The notes under the pieces were generated by a model. The model searched no databases. It was not told the DNA's origin and worked only from the letters and a program-made list of their open reading frames with translations. Source: G963666945 sp963666945 (GTDB taxonomy: Bacteria > Bacteroidota > Bacteroidia > Bacteroidales > Marinifilaceae). From it: a stretch of DNA of 64,000 bases. The stretch is taken from NCBI GenBank assembly GCA_963666945.2, contig CAXXRT010000017.1:1-64000 (forward strand), in the 5' to 3' direction. Both the position numbers and the translations under genes were made by a program. Each line of letters opens with the position of its first letter. The first letter of the stretch is position 1. Positions 41,483-50,057 of the stretch are shown in pieces.

Positions 41483-43297
41483 TTAAATCCCGGTTAATCC
41501 ATAACCCTCTTGCTGAGGAGCAATATTTTTCTCCGCTTCCCACAAAGAATAGTTTGCATTTTCCTTAATTTTTGCAGGAATCTCTCCGGATAATTTATTT
41601 CCTTTAACAACTAAAACATTCAGATTTAACGCATTAAAAACAGATTCAGGAAGGTTTCCTGTAAAATTACAATCAGCTAAATTTATTTTTGATATTGCTG
41701 TATTACTTATAAATAGATCATACGGTATAGCTCCATTACAGGATGTTCCACTTATATCTATTTCTTGTAATGCAGCATAATAATCTCCATCCGGAAGTGT
41801 CCCTATTATATTTTTTATTCCACTCAGCTGTATATTACCAAGATTAACATTGGTTTTGAATATTGTGGAAACATCGCCCTCTAATCCAACATTACCGGAA
41901 AGTCTTAATTCAAAATTTTTCGATTGTGCAAAAAAATCATTCAATGAACCAGATAGCTTATTTGATTCTAATGAAAGAGTATTTAGTTTTGTCATCCAAA
42001 TTGGAATGTTTCCTGTTAGCATATTATCGCCAAGTATCACATGAGCCAAACATTTAATATCTCCATATGACTCGGGGATAGTTCCTGATAGCGAACAATC
42101 ATAACCCTGAATAACTATAATAGAATCAAGTGCAGCCCAACTTTCGGGCAAAGAACCGGTAATATCTTTATTTGCAGAAAATCTAATGTCATAGATCCTA
42201 CTACAATTTGTAAGTGCTGGCAATTCTCCGGAAAAGTTATTATAAGCAAGTTCCAAATGCTCTAGATTTGTCATATTATCAAAACGATTAAGCAAGGAAC
42301 CTTCAAACTGGTTATTCTCCAGAACAAGTATTCTAATATTTTCACACTGGGCAATCTCCACTGGCACTTCTCCGGATAGTTTATTGCCATCCACCATTAA
42401 ACCTTCCAGCTTTTTTAAATTACTAATAGACTTAGGCAAAGTCCCTGATAATCCGGCATACTGAAAATTAAGATCCTCCATATTTACAAGATCTCCCAGT
42501 TTTTCAGATATCCCACCTTCAAACTGGTTACCATAGAGGTGAAGAGTTTCTAATTTAGTCAATGTATAGATAGATTCAGGAATTTTACCTGTATGCCCAT
42601 TAACTAAAGCAAGAAAGTAAAGATTTTTCCATTGCGAAATAAACTCAGGAATTGGAAAGTTCAGAATTCCGGCAGTAATAACAAATTTACGCATCTCTGT
42701 CAAATTAGCCATCTCCTCAGGGAAATTACTACCAACCAATCCATTATCTGGCATAACAAGCTCAACTACTCTTGTTTGCCCATTTATATAATCAAGTTTA
42801 ACACCAGGCCATTCGCTAAGAGGAGTTTCCAAATCCCAACTAACTTTCCAATTAGGACCTTTAGTTGCTTTCCATAAAGAAACCAAAGCTAAACTATCCT
42901 GATATCTCAAAGGTTCAGCAATAGAACCGGCCTGAACTATCCATACACTGTCAGTCTTGCTTCCTAAGGTATGAACAATGTTTAAAAGAGAACGACGTTC
43001 TTCCTGGCTTGGATTCTTTGTCGCATTAATAGTAACAGTGGCAGCATCGGCAGAAGCTGAGCCCTGATCAGGTGTTACAGTAAACCAGTCTGAATTACTT
43101 CCTTTAAGAGTCATCCAATCCACATTAGAGATAATCTCTAACTTTCCTGATGCCTCGTCACTTGTCAATAATACTTCATTTGTATTCAGTGTTAAAACAG
43201 TATTTTTAGGAACTTTTAATTCATTGTCATCATCGCTACAAGCCACAGCTATAACACTCAGCAAAAGCGTTTTTAATAAAAACTTGAATTTTTTCAT
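41483..43297 (-). CDS. BACON/LRR surface lipoprotein 3
   Basis: 604 residues. Signal peptide and lipobox AVAC, BACON-like domain (SNVDWMTLKGSNSDWFTVTP), linker YQDSLALVSLWKATKGPNW, LRR solenoid with LPKSISNLKKLEGLMVDGN-type units, and the C-terminal motif NIAPQQEGYGLTGI, in which the usual Cys is Ala. Gaps to its neighbours are 41 and 25 bp. Confidence 0.87.
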   Translation of the reverse strand: MKKFKFLLKTLLLSVIAVACSDDDNELKVPKNTVLTLNTNEVLLTSDEASGKLEIISNVDWMTLKGSNSDWFTVTPDQGSASADAATVTINATKNPSQEERRSLLNIVHTLGSKTDSVWIVQAGSIAEPLRYQDSLALVSLWKATKGPNWKVSWDLETPLSEWPGVKLDYINGQTRVVELVMPDNGLVGSNFPEEMANLTEMRKFVITAGILNFPIPEFISQWKNLYFLALVNGHTGKIPESIYTLTKLETLHLYGNQFEGGISEKLGDLVNMEDLNFQYAGLSGTLPKSISNLKKLEGLMVDGNKLSGEVPVEIAQCENIRILVLENNQFEGSLLNRFDNMTNLEHLELAYNNFSGELPALTNCSRIYDIRFSANKDITGSLPESWAALDSIIVIQGYDCSLSGTIPESYGDIKCLAHVILGDNMLTGNIPIWMTKLNTLSLESNKLSGSLNDFFAQSKNFELRLSGNVGLEGDVSTIFKTNVNLGNIQLSGIKNIIGTLPDGDYYAALQEIDISGTSCNGAIPYDLFISNTAISKINLADCNFTGNLPESVFNALNLNVLVVKGNKLSGEIPAKIKENANYSLWEAEKNIAPQQEGYGLTGI

Positions 43298-43338
43298 GAA
43301 ATTTGTAATTTAAATAGTTATTTATATTATCGTAATTA

Positions 43339-44493
43339 TTATTCAATTGGGGATACGTTATAACAAGTACCATCAGTAAATCCAAAGCCCTCCTGTTGAG
43401 GACAAACAGATTTTAATGGCTCTGAATTTGAATATGCAAATCCAGATGCTATTGCATCGGGGAAATCTCCTGAAAGTCTGTTGTTTGCCATAGTGAAAGC
43501 CATCAAATCTGCCTTTCCGGAAAAGAAATTCTCTGGCACAGATCCGGTGAAATTATTATTGGCCAAATCACATACCAATAACTTTGTCATACCCTTTATA
43601 AGAGTTCTGTCCAATGGCCCCTCAAACTTATTGTCGTTTATAAAAAAACCAACCAGATTCGGGAAATTTCCTGTCCATCCCTCCTCAACTCCGGTAAAAT
43701 TATTCCCGGGAATATTAAGACTCACAAATGTTGGAATAGACTCTAAACTTTTAGGCAAAAGACCTCCAAGATTACAGTTAACCAACCACAGCATTGTTAA
43801 CTCTGTATTAGTCCAATGCTCTGCCGGAATAGAACCTGTTAGCTGATCTTCGTCATAAAAATTTAATCCGTAAAGAGCAGTTAATTTTCCAATCTCGGCA
43901 GGTAATTCCCCTTTTACACCAACCTTATTCTCAAATGCTATAGACCTTACTCTTTGCAAGCCATTAACCTCCTCTACATAAACAGCTTCCCAGGTCTTTA
44001 TTGGCTTAGTTAAATCCCATGGACGAATCCACTCGGGACCACCTAATTTATGAAAGACCTCTACAAGTGCTATACTATCCTGCTGCAATTTGTATAATGA
44101 AGCTTGAGTAACATCAAAACCTTTATTAACTTCATCATCATCATTTAATTGAAAAGTGACTTTAGATTTCCTAATATCCTCCTCACTCACATTCCTTGAT
44201 AAAAACACTTTAACCGATTCACCATCTTCACTGGCTGTTCCCTCTTCCGGAACTACCCTTATCCATGATTTAGCTTCTTCATCAATTATCGCTTTCCACT
44301 TCCCTGAGGAAATAACACGTAATAGTACAAAATCACTCTCACCGTTTGAACGATACGCTGTAGAATTAATATTCAAAAAGCGCTCTTCATCAGGATCAGG
44401 CTTAGGTTCTATTTCAGAATCTCCTCCATCAGAAGAACAAGAAAAAAACAATAAAATCATCAATGGATAATACCACTTAATCAAATTTTTCAT
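43339..44493 (-). CDS. BACON/LRR surface lipoprotein 2
   Basis: 384 residues, the shortest paralogue. Lipobox FFSC, a BACON-like domain (about 35-130, GKWKAIIDEEAKSWIRVVP), linker QQDSIALVEVFHKLGGPEW, a short LRR run and the C-terminal motif VCPQQEGFGFTDG. It lies 27 bp after paralogue 1. Confidence 0.86.
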   Translation of the reverse strand: MKNLIKWYYPLMILLFFSCSSDGGDSEIEPKPDPDEERFLNINSTAYRSNGESDFVLLRVISSGKWKAIIDEEAKSWIRVVPEEGTASEDGESVKVFLSRNVSEEDIRKSKVTFQLNDDDEVNKGFDVTQASLYKLQQDSIALVEVFHKLGGPEWIRPWDLTKPIKTWEAVYVEEVNGLQRVRSIAFENKVGVKGELPAEIGKLTALYGLNFYDEDQLTGSIPAEHWTNTELTMLWLVNCNLGGLLPKSLESIPTFVSLNIPGNNFTGVEEGWTGNFPNLVGFFINDNKFEGPLDRTLIKGMTKLLVCDLANNNFTGSVPENFFSGKADLMAFTMANNRLSGDFPDAIASGFAYSNSEPLKSVCPQQEGFGFTDGTCYNVSPIE

Positions 44494-44520
44494 ACTTACA
44501 ATACACTATTAAAATTTATG

Positions 44521-46245
44521 TTAATTATCACAATTTATAAAACCATAACCTTCTTGCTGTGGGCATATATTTGCACTATTATTAGGCAAACCATAAGCTT
44601 CTATTATTGCTTCAAGTAAGGTTCCTGAAAGACGATTCCCACTCACCATAGGTTTGGGGAATATGTTTTTAATAATAGAAGCCAATTTATCGCTCAGATT
44701 TCCGGTTAAATTATTATCATTCAGAAAACAGGTTAAAAGATTTAAATCCCCTAATTCAGCAGGAATCTCTCCCGTTAGTTTACAGGAAGACACATCAATA
44801 GTATGAAGTTCTTTAAGATTTCCTATTCCTTTCAGAGTTCCCTCTACAGAATTACCAGATAACATTAGAACTTCAATATTAGGAGTCAACATATCTTCTA
44901 TCCTCAACTCTCCACCTATTTGATTCCCGCTTAAAAGAAGTTCCTTAAGGTTTTTCATTGAAGTCAACCACTCCAATGTTCCGGTAAACTGATTACCATC
45001 CAAATGCAGTAAAACCATATTGGACATTCCATTAAATAGTTTATCGATATTTCCCTGAATTTGCATTGATGACATTTTAACTATTTCCAACTTTTTTAAG
45101 CTGTTAAATGATTCAGGTAGCGAAGTAAACGAACTGCCTTTTGCATGAAATATCCTCAAATTAGTAAGAGAACCTATATCTGATGGTAATGAATTAATCT
45201 TTTCACAATAAGCTATATAAAACTCTTCCAATTTTGATAAAGAAGTCAAATCTTCGGGAAGAGATGTCATATTTTTAATTCCGTTTAAATTCAATACTTT
45301 TAAATTAGACAGGCTTCCTATACCATCAGGCATTGCCCCCATCAGCATAGCGGTATTCACATATAACTCCTCAAGGGAGGTAAGAGAATATAATTTGGAA
45401 AATTCTTCCATTTCAAAAGTTATCCCTCCAGATAGACATAAAAATTTCAATTCCTTAAGATTATTAATGTTATCGGGAATTTTCCATTCCATTAATGCAC
45501 CTTTATTTATTGAAAGAGTATCACACTTAGTCAGATTAATTATAGACTTGGGAATAGAACCACTAACCTGAGTCATTCCATCAATAGTAAGGTTATTTAA
45601 CTCCACTAAATCTCCTATTGATTCAGGAAGTGTACCCTTAGTTCCTGAAACGGCATCAAGCACAAGCCCCATAACACGCAACGATCCACTTACTTCAGCT
45701 AATCTTACTCCTCTCCAGGTAGACATTGGTTTTGTCAAATCCCATGGGTAATAACGTCTATCAACACTTGCCTCTCTTGGTCCACCTGCAGACTTCCATT
45801 CTTCACCATTAAGGGCAGTATAAATATCTACAAGAACCAGGGAGTCGGTCTGAGCCGAATATATTTTTTCAACTTTTTCTTGTTCAATTGCTACAACAAG
45901 TGAATCCACATTATTATTTAATGTGAATTTGACATTCCATTTACGTTCTGAATTAGTTTCATTTTTAGGTACAGAGATCTCAACTTGACTTTCACCCTCA
46001 CCACCCTTCTCAGGAGTAAATTTTAGGATACTACACTCAGATAAGTTTGAAATTTTCCAACTTGCTCCTTCTGCAATAATTTTAATATTAATTTCCCCTC
46101 CATTGGCAGGAAATTGATATTTTTCAACAGAACTAGTTATTGAGAAAGTTGTAACTACAGGTTCTTCTTCTTTATCCTTACTACAAGAAAAAAGAACAAA
46201 TAAGAATATGCACAACATACTGAAAATTGACTGTTTCATCATCAC
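44521..46245 (-). CDS. BACON/LRR surface lipoprotein 1
   Basis: 574 residues. Lipobox LFSC, a BACON-like domain (about 30-125), linker TDSLVLVDIYTALNGEEW, a WDLTKPMSTWRGVRLAEV segment shared in form with the other copies, an LRR solenoid and the C-terminal motif ICPQQEGYGFINC. First large gene of the cluster; a 48-residue frame precedes it by 62 bp. Confidence 0.87.
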   Translation of the reverse strand: MMMKQSIFSMLCIFLFVLFSCSKDKEEEPVVTTFSITSSVEKYQFPANGGEINIKIIAEGASWKISNLSECSILKFTPEKGGEGESQVEISVPKNETNSERKWNVKFTLNNNVDSLVVAIEQEKVEKIYSAQTDSLVLVDIYTALNGEEWKSAGGPREASVDRRYYPWDLTKPMSTWRGVRLAEVSGSLRVMGLVLDAVSGTKGTLPESIGDLVELNNLTIDGMTQVSGSIPKSIINLTKCDTLSINKGALMEWKIPDNINNLKELKFLCLSGGITFEMEEFSKLYSLTSLEELYVNTAMLMGAMPDGIGSLSNLKVLNLNGIKNMTSLPEDLTSLSKLEEFYIAYCEKINSLPSDIGSLTNLRIFHAKGSSFTSLPESFNSLKKLEIVKMSSMQIQGNIDKLFNGMSNMVLLHLDGNQFTGTLEWLTSMKNLKELLLSGNQIGGELRIEDMLTPNIEVLMLSGNSVEGTLKGIGNLKELHTIDVSSCKLTGEIPAELGDLNLLTCFLNDNNLTGNLSDKLASIIKNIFPKPMVSGNRLSGTLLEAIIEAYGLPNNSANICPQQEGYGFINCDN

Positions 46246-46307
46246 TTTAGTTAGTTTTATTTATAAATTTGTTGGTATAGTTGCAATTAATATTTTCGTT
46301 CTATATC

Positions 46308-46454
46308 TTACTTTGACTTATCTCTCTCATCTGTCCCTTCCTCTGCCTGTCCTTTTTCCACATCCTCCCCGCCGAATTCTTTGTAAATTTTTTTGAGCGC
46401 TGAAAAAAGATCTTCCAGAACATTTTCCGACTCTTCCTGTTTTTCTATATTCAT
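46308..46454 (-). CDS. 48-residue acidic peptide heading the LRR/SusCD cluster
   Basis: A clean small frame: ATG at 46454, 48 codons, TAA at 46308. It begins MNIEKQEESENVLEDLFSAL, continues KKIYKEFGGEDVEKG and ends GTDERDKSK. It is very rich in Glu, Asp and Lys, with one amphipathic helix (about 10-27) and no signal peptide, so it would be cytoplasmic, unlike everything after it. It lies 62 bp before the first LRR gene on the same strand. I do not recognise it. It may be a true leader protein or a chance frame in a transcribed leader; the charged, codon-like composition favours the former. Confidence 0.5.
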   Translation of the reverse strand: MNIEKQEESENVLEDLFSALKKIYKEFGGEDVEKGQAEEGTDERDKSK

Positions 46455-46862
46455 AAATAAATTTTTAATTAGAATCATATGATGGAATAAAGAAGATAAA
46501 AAAAAAAGGACGAGTTAAATTTTCCGCCCAAACAAAAACAATACATGCTTTCTATTTACCAAAACAAACATGGTTTCCAATCTGGTTACCTGATAGTTAT
46601 ATTTGTTTTAAAAAATTTACTAAACCAGCCAAAAATCCTCTTTCTATGATATAATTCCCCTTGGAAAAAGACAATAAACATCGCCAACTATCACCATTGA
46701 TTGATAATAGTACAATTAATCTGGAACAATTAAACAAAGGGGAAATTGATAATAAAACGGCTGACGAGAATAAATTATCCCATCAAAAATTCAAGATATA
46801 GGTGTACAAGTATAATATTTCCTAAAAAAATACTTATATGAAATTGTCTCTTCTTTTGTTCC
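46455..46862. other. Intergenic region upstream of the central cluster
   Basis: This must contain the promoter of the cluster, but I cannot place a convincing TTTG/TAnnTTTG pair. On the plus strand 46661-46801 is a 46-codon frame with only a TTG start (LEKDNKHRQLSPLID...), preceded by an in-frame stop; it reads coding-like but lacks any other support. Confidence 0.3.
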
Positions 46863-48473
46863 TTAAAAATCGGCCAAAAAGGAAACTAAGTTTGTATCAG
46901 TATTAGATAACTGTAATTTTTTTCTAAGCCTAACTCTCATAACCTCGACGCTCTTAACGCTTATACCTCTAATCGCAGCAATCTCCTTTGAACTAAGATT
47001 AAGACGTAAAAGAGCGCACAATTTTATTTCATTAGGCGACAACTCGGAACAATATTCCTTAAGCTTATTGTAAAATTTAAAGTGAACTTCATTAAAATGC
47101 ATATTAAACTCATTCCACAAATCACCTTTCAAACTATTCTCCATATCAAAACGAATAGAGTCTATCTCACTAGCAACCTCACGCTTGGCTTTCAATTTTA
47201 ATTTAATTAGCCGAGAAATTACATTTTTAACCATCTCACTATTTTTCATCAAAAACATAACATTAGTAGCAAGCTTTTTATTTTTATACTCAAGATCGTA
47301 AATTAAACTTTCTTTTTCCAATTTAATTCTTCGATTCCTATTGTAAATTAATGCATATAGAATAATTAGTATAATAACCAATGAAATCACAAGCACTAGG
47401 TAGGTTTGAAACCTATGAGATGATTTCTCATTTTCAAGATTAATTTCAGCAATTCGCTTCCCCATTTTATATTCGAAATCAATCCGATTTGATCGCGATA
47501 TTATACTATCATTTATAATATTAATTCTTGATTTCAACAATTCCCGAATATAACGATTTGCCAATTTATATTCCTTTTTCCATTCATAAATATCTGAAAG
47601 CAACTCCAATGCATTGCATCTGTTAACCAACGACCGATGTCTATCCGTTATCGATTCAGCTTCATTAGCATATTTCAAAGCGCTGTCTAAATCCCCAGCC
47701 CTCATATAAGCATTAGCAACAACAATTGCACTCTTGGCCATTCCCTCATAATCACAAATAGCACTTCTATAATTCAATGCTTTATTTCCGTAATAAAGGG
47801 ATTTATCTAAATCATCTCTGTTTAAATGAACACGTGCAATGTTATTACAACACTGCCCAAGCTTATAATAATTACTAGTATCAATCATACTATAGGCCTT
47901 ATTGAGATAATATAAACTACTATCGCAATCTTGTTTGCATTCGTACACAAGTCCTATATTGTTATAGATAGTATATAATAAGGAGTCTGCAGCACCATCT
48001 TTCGAAGAGTTCTTCTTATAATTAGTTAGCGCATTCATAAAATAAAACAAAGCTTCATCTACCTTATCAATCCTAAGATAAACTCCTCCTAAATTATTCT
48101 GAGCAGACATAATAGCTTTCCTGTCATCAAGATTTGTGTATATATCCAAAGCCCTAAGTAACATCGACAGAGCCTGATCATAAATCCCAAACTGAAAAAA
48201 CATTATAGATGTCTTTGAATATTCAGCAGCAGCTAAAGAATCCTGAGGCATTGCCTCAATAAAATCACTAATCTCGCAGGTATATTCCAAAGCTATTTTA
48301 TTATCTCTATTTTGGTAATAATTTACGAGACCACGAAGAACATCAATCTTTTCTATTGGTTTGGAGGCCTGTGCCAATTGAATTATTAGCTGTTCTTTTT
48401 GCGGAACCATAACTTCGTACCCAAACAACAAATAGGGAATAAGAATAAAAATAATTAGCAATATTCGACTCAT
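46863..48473 (-). CDS. Membrane-bound TPR / LuxR-type HTH regulator
   Basis: 536 residues. N-terminal signal or anchor (LLIIFILIPYLLFGYE), TPR helices (about 40-320, for example AQNNLGGVYLRIDKVDEALFYF, shown here as a family pattern), a membrane span (LVLVISLVIILIILYALIY, about 355-375), a coiled coil, and a C-terminal HTH. The HTH reads LSPNEIKLCALLRLNLSSKE, then SVKSVEVMRVRLRKKL, and is of the LuxR/GerE type. The topology puts a periplasmic sensor on a cytoplasmic DNA-binding domain in one protein, a known Bacteroidota design. It lies upstream of the LRR/SusCD cluster on the same strand, so I infer it regulates that locus. Confidence 0.82.
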   Translation of the reverse strand: MSRILLIIFILIPYLLFGYEVMVPQKEQLIIQLAQASKPIEKIDVLRGLVNYYQNRDNKIALEYTCEISDFIEAMPQDSLAAAEYSKTSIMFFQFGIYDQALSMLLRALDIYTNLDDRKAIMSAQNNLGGVYLRIDKVDEALFYFMNALTNYKKNSSKDGAADSLLYTIYNNIGLVYECKQDCDSSLYYLNKAYSMIDTSNYYKLGQCCNNIARVHLNRDDLDKSLYYGNKALNYRSAICDYEGMAKSAIVVANAYMRAGDLDSALKYANEAESITDRHRSLVNRCNALELLSDIYEWKKEYKLANRYIRELLKSRINIINDSIISRSNRIDFEYKMGKRIAEINLENEKSSHRFQTYLVLVISLVIILIILYALIYNRNRRIKLEKESLIYDLEYKNKKLATNVMFLMKNSEMVKNVISRLIKLKLKAKREVASEIDSIRFDMENSLKGDLWNEFNMHFNEVHFKFYNKLKEYCSELSPNEIKLCALLRLNLSSKEIAAIRGISVKSVEVMRVRLRKKLQLSNTDTNLVSFLADF

Positions 48474-48560
48474 AAACTTAGTATTTATATCTGCGCAAAA
48501 TAGTCATAAAAATGATTTTTATGAAATTTTAGTAGATAATATTAATTTTATAAAAGTTTA

Positions 48561-49787
48561 TTAATATTCGAATACAATCCGATTAACCTCATCCCAGTGA
48601 ATAAACTCATAGTCAGTGGAAGACTTGAATATCAATACTCCGTCATTTTTGTAGTTTACGTCTGTAGAGGAACCCAGAAACAGTTCCGCCCCGTTCTTAA
48701 GCTCTACTTTAGAGAACAATCTGTTTACCGGCTCTATAGATTTTATGTATTTAAAAGGGATACGGTATTTTAGTCCTTCATTCGATCCATCAAGCATTTC
48801 TGAGTTCATTGCCTCATCAAGATCAAAAACTATTATTCCCTTATGGTATGTATTTTCATTTACATATACAGTCCCAGACAGTCTTTCTGTAGATTTAAAA
48901 TCAGCATATGAGACACCTGTTTGATCTGTAACTTTATCGAAAACAACGGATATAAACTCACTCCAATCTACAACTACCCTTCCTGTATTAGGCATATAAA
49001 CGGCTATCCCCCTGTTCCTGCCATTAACATCATTGCTACCTGTCAGATACAGCATTTTGCCATTATTCAAGGTAACATCGCACCCCCTACTTGCTTTGCT
49101 TATTGATTTAATATTCTCAAAATTAACAGATACCTCACTTCCATCATAAACCCCATCGAGTTTATCTGATAAAAGATTTTCATCCCTGTCCCAAAATATA
49201 AATCCGGTAAAAATTCCATGACTGCAATTTACTGTTCCATAAATTAGTTGGCCAGGAATAAAATCAATATCATCAGGAACAGACATAAATTCAACTTTCT
49301 TTAATTTTTCCCATTCAATTTTCACCATTCCTAAATTTATGTCGTTCACTAAGATTGTCTTTCCAATATCATGTCTATAATTCTTAACATTTATAAACTT
49401 GTCATCTTTAACCTCTACATAAACACTCCCATTTTCTGACACCTCGATTGAACGAATATTTCCAAACCTGGTATCAAAAACATGATTAACAGGCACGTAA
49501 TAATTCCTGTTTATTATTCTTATATCCCCGTTTTCATCAACAATACGTTTTCTATACTCTCTTTTATCCTCAGGAACATAATCGTAATAAGGATTATCTA
49601 TTTTATCGGCATTAAAAATATTTGCCCACAAAACAGATCCATCACCCCAACTTATGTAACCTGTATAAACATTACCCTCTTTGGTAGTTATCTTTCCATA
49701 TATAAAATTCTTAGATTCCTGGGAAAAAACATTTCCCAACGATAAGAAATATATAAATACCCACAAACATATTATTCTAAACATCAT
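48561..49787 (-). CDS. Secreted protein with three diverged repeats, unknown function
   Basis: About 408 residues from the ATG at 49787, which gives a good signal peptide (MMFRIICLWVFIYFLSLGNV, then FSQ); the frame is open to 49829. Three beta-rich repeats (about 20-155, 185-285, 305-408) share G-x-V-x-x-x-x-G-x-x-x-G-x-I, an acidic stretch with LDG, an IKSI segment, then LxNGxxLxLxGSxDVNxxNxG and WxExxxVxF. Clearest copies are LNNGKMLYLTGSNDVNGRNRG and KNGAELFLGSSTDVNYKNDG. I do not recognise the family. It lies between the TPR/LuxR regulator and the two-component genes. Confidence 0.7.
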   Translation of the reverse strand: MMFRIICLWVFIYFLSLGNVFSQESKNFIYGKITTKEGNVYTGYISWGDGSVLWANIFNADKIDNPYYDYVPEDKREYRKRIVDENGDIRIINRNYYVPVNHVFDTRFGNIRSIEVSENGSVYVEVKDDKFINVKNYRHDIGKTILVNDINLGMVKIEWEKLKKVEFMSVPDDIDFIPGQLIYGTVNCSHGIFTGFIFWDRDENLLSDKLDGVYDGSEVSVNFENIKSISKASRGCDVTLNNGKMLYLTGSNDVNGRNRGIAVYMPNTGRVVVDWSEFISVVFDKVTDQTGVSYADFKSTERLSGTVYVNENTYHKGIIVFDLDEAMNSEMLDGSNEGLKYRIPFKYIKSIEPVNRLFSKVELKNGAELFLGSSTDVNYKNDGVLIFKSSTDYEFIHWDEVNRIVFEY

Positions 49788-49808
49788 AATCTTACCTTTT
49801 TTCAAATT

Positions 49809-49816
49809 CAAATATA
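49809..49816 (-). promoter_or_regulatory. Putative -7 box for the three-repeat protein
   Basis: TATATTTG on the minus strand matches TAnnTTTG and lies 21 bp before the ATG at 49787. The -33 element is not clear. Its position supports the downstream ATG as the start. Confidence 0.3.
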
Positions 49817-50015
49817 AGACGGTCAGCAAAGATAAAAGTTACAGGGAGACATAAAAAATATATTAAACATGAATCATAATGAGACAACTACCGTACAAAA
49901 ACGGACACTTTTATTGGAAAACTACTTTATATTAATTAACTTTAGCCAAAAATAAAAAACACAAACAACAGACATACAACTTTTTACAAAACAAAGGATT
50001 CAACATATAAATATA

Positions 50016-50031
50016 TGGCATATTTATTGTA
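50016..50031 (+). promoter_or_regulatory. Possible sigma-54 promoter of the NtrC-type regulator
   Basis: TGGCATATTTATTGTA matches the -24/-12 consensus TGGCACGNNNNTTGCW in spacing and in the GG and TTG, with C-to-T at the -12 C. It lies 26 bp before the start codon of a sigma-54 activator, so autoregulation is plausible. Confidence 0.4.
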
Positions 50032-50057
50032 CAATATTTAGATAAAAGATAAAAAAC

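Noticed and set aside
46661..46801. A 46-codon plus-strand frame with coding-like composition
   Set aside because: Only a TTG start, an in-frame stop 9 bases before it and no homology I recognise; mentioned in the intergenic entry only.
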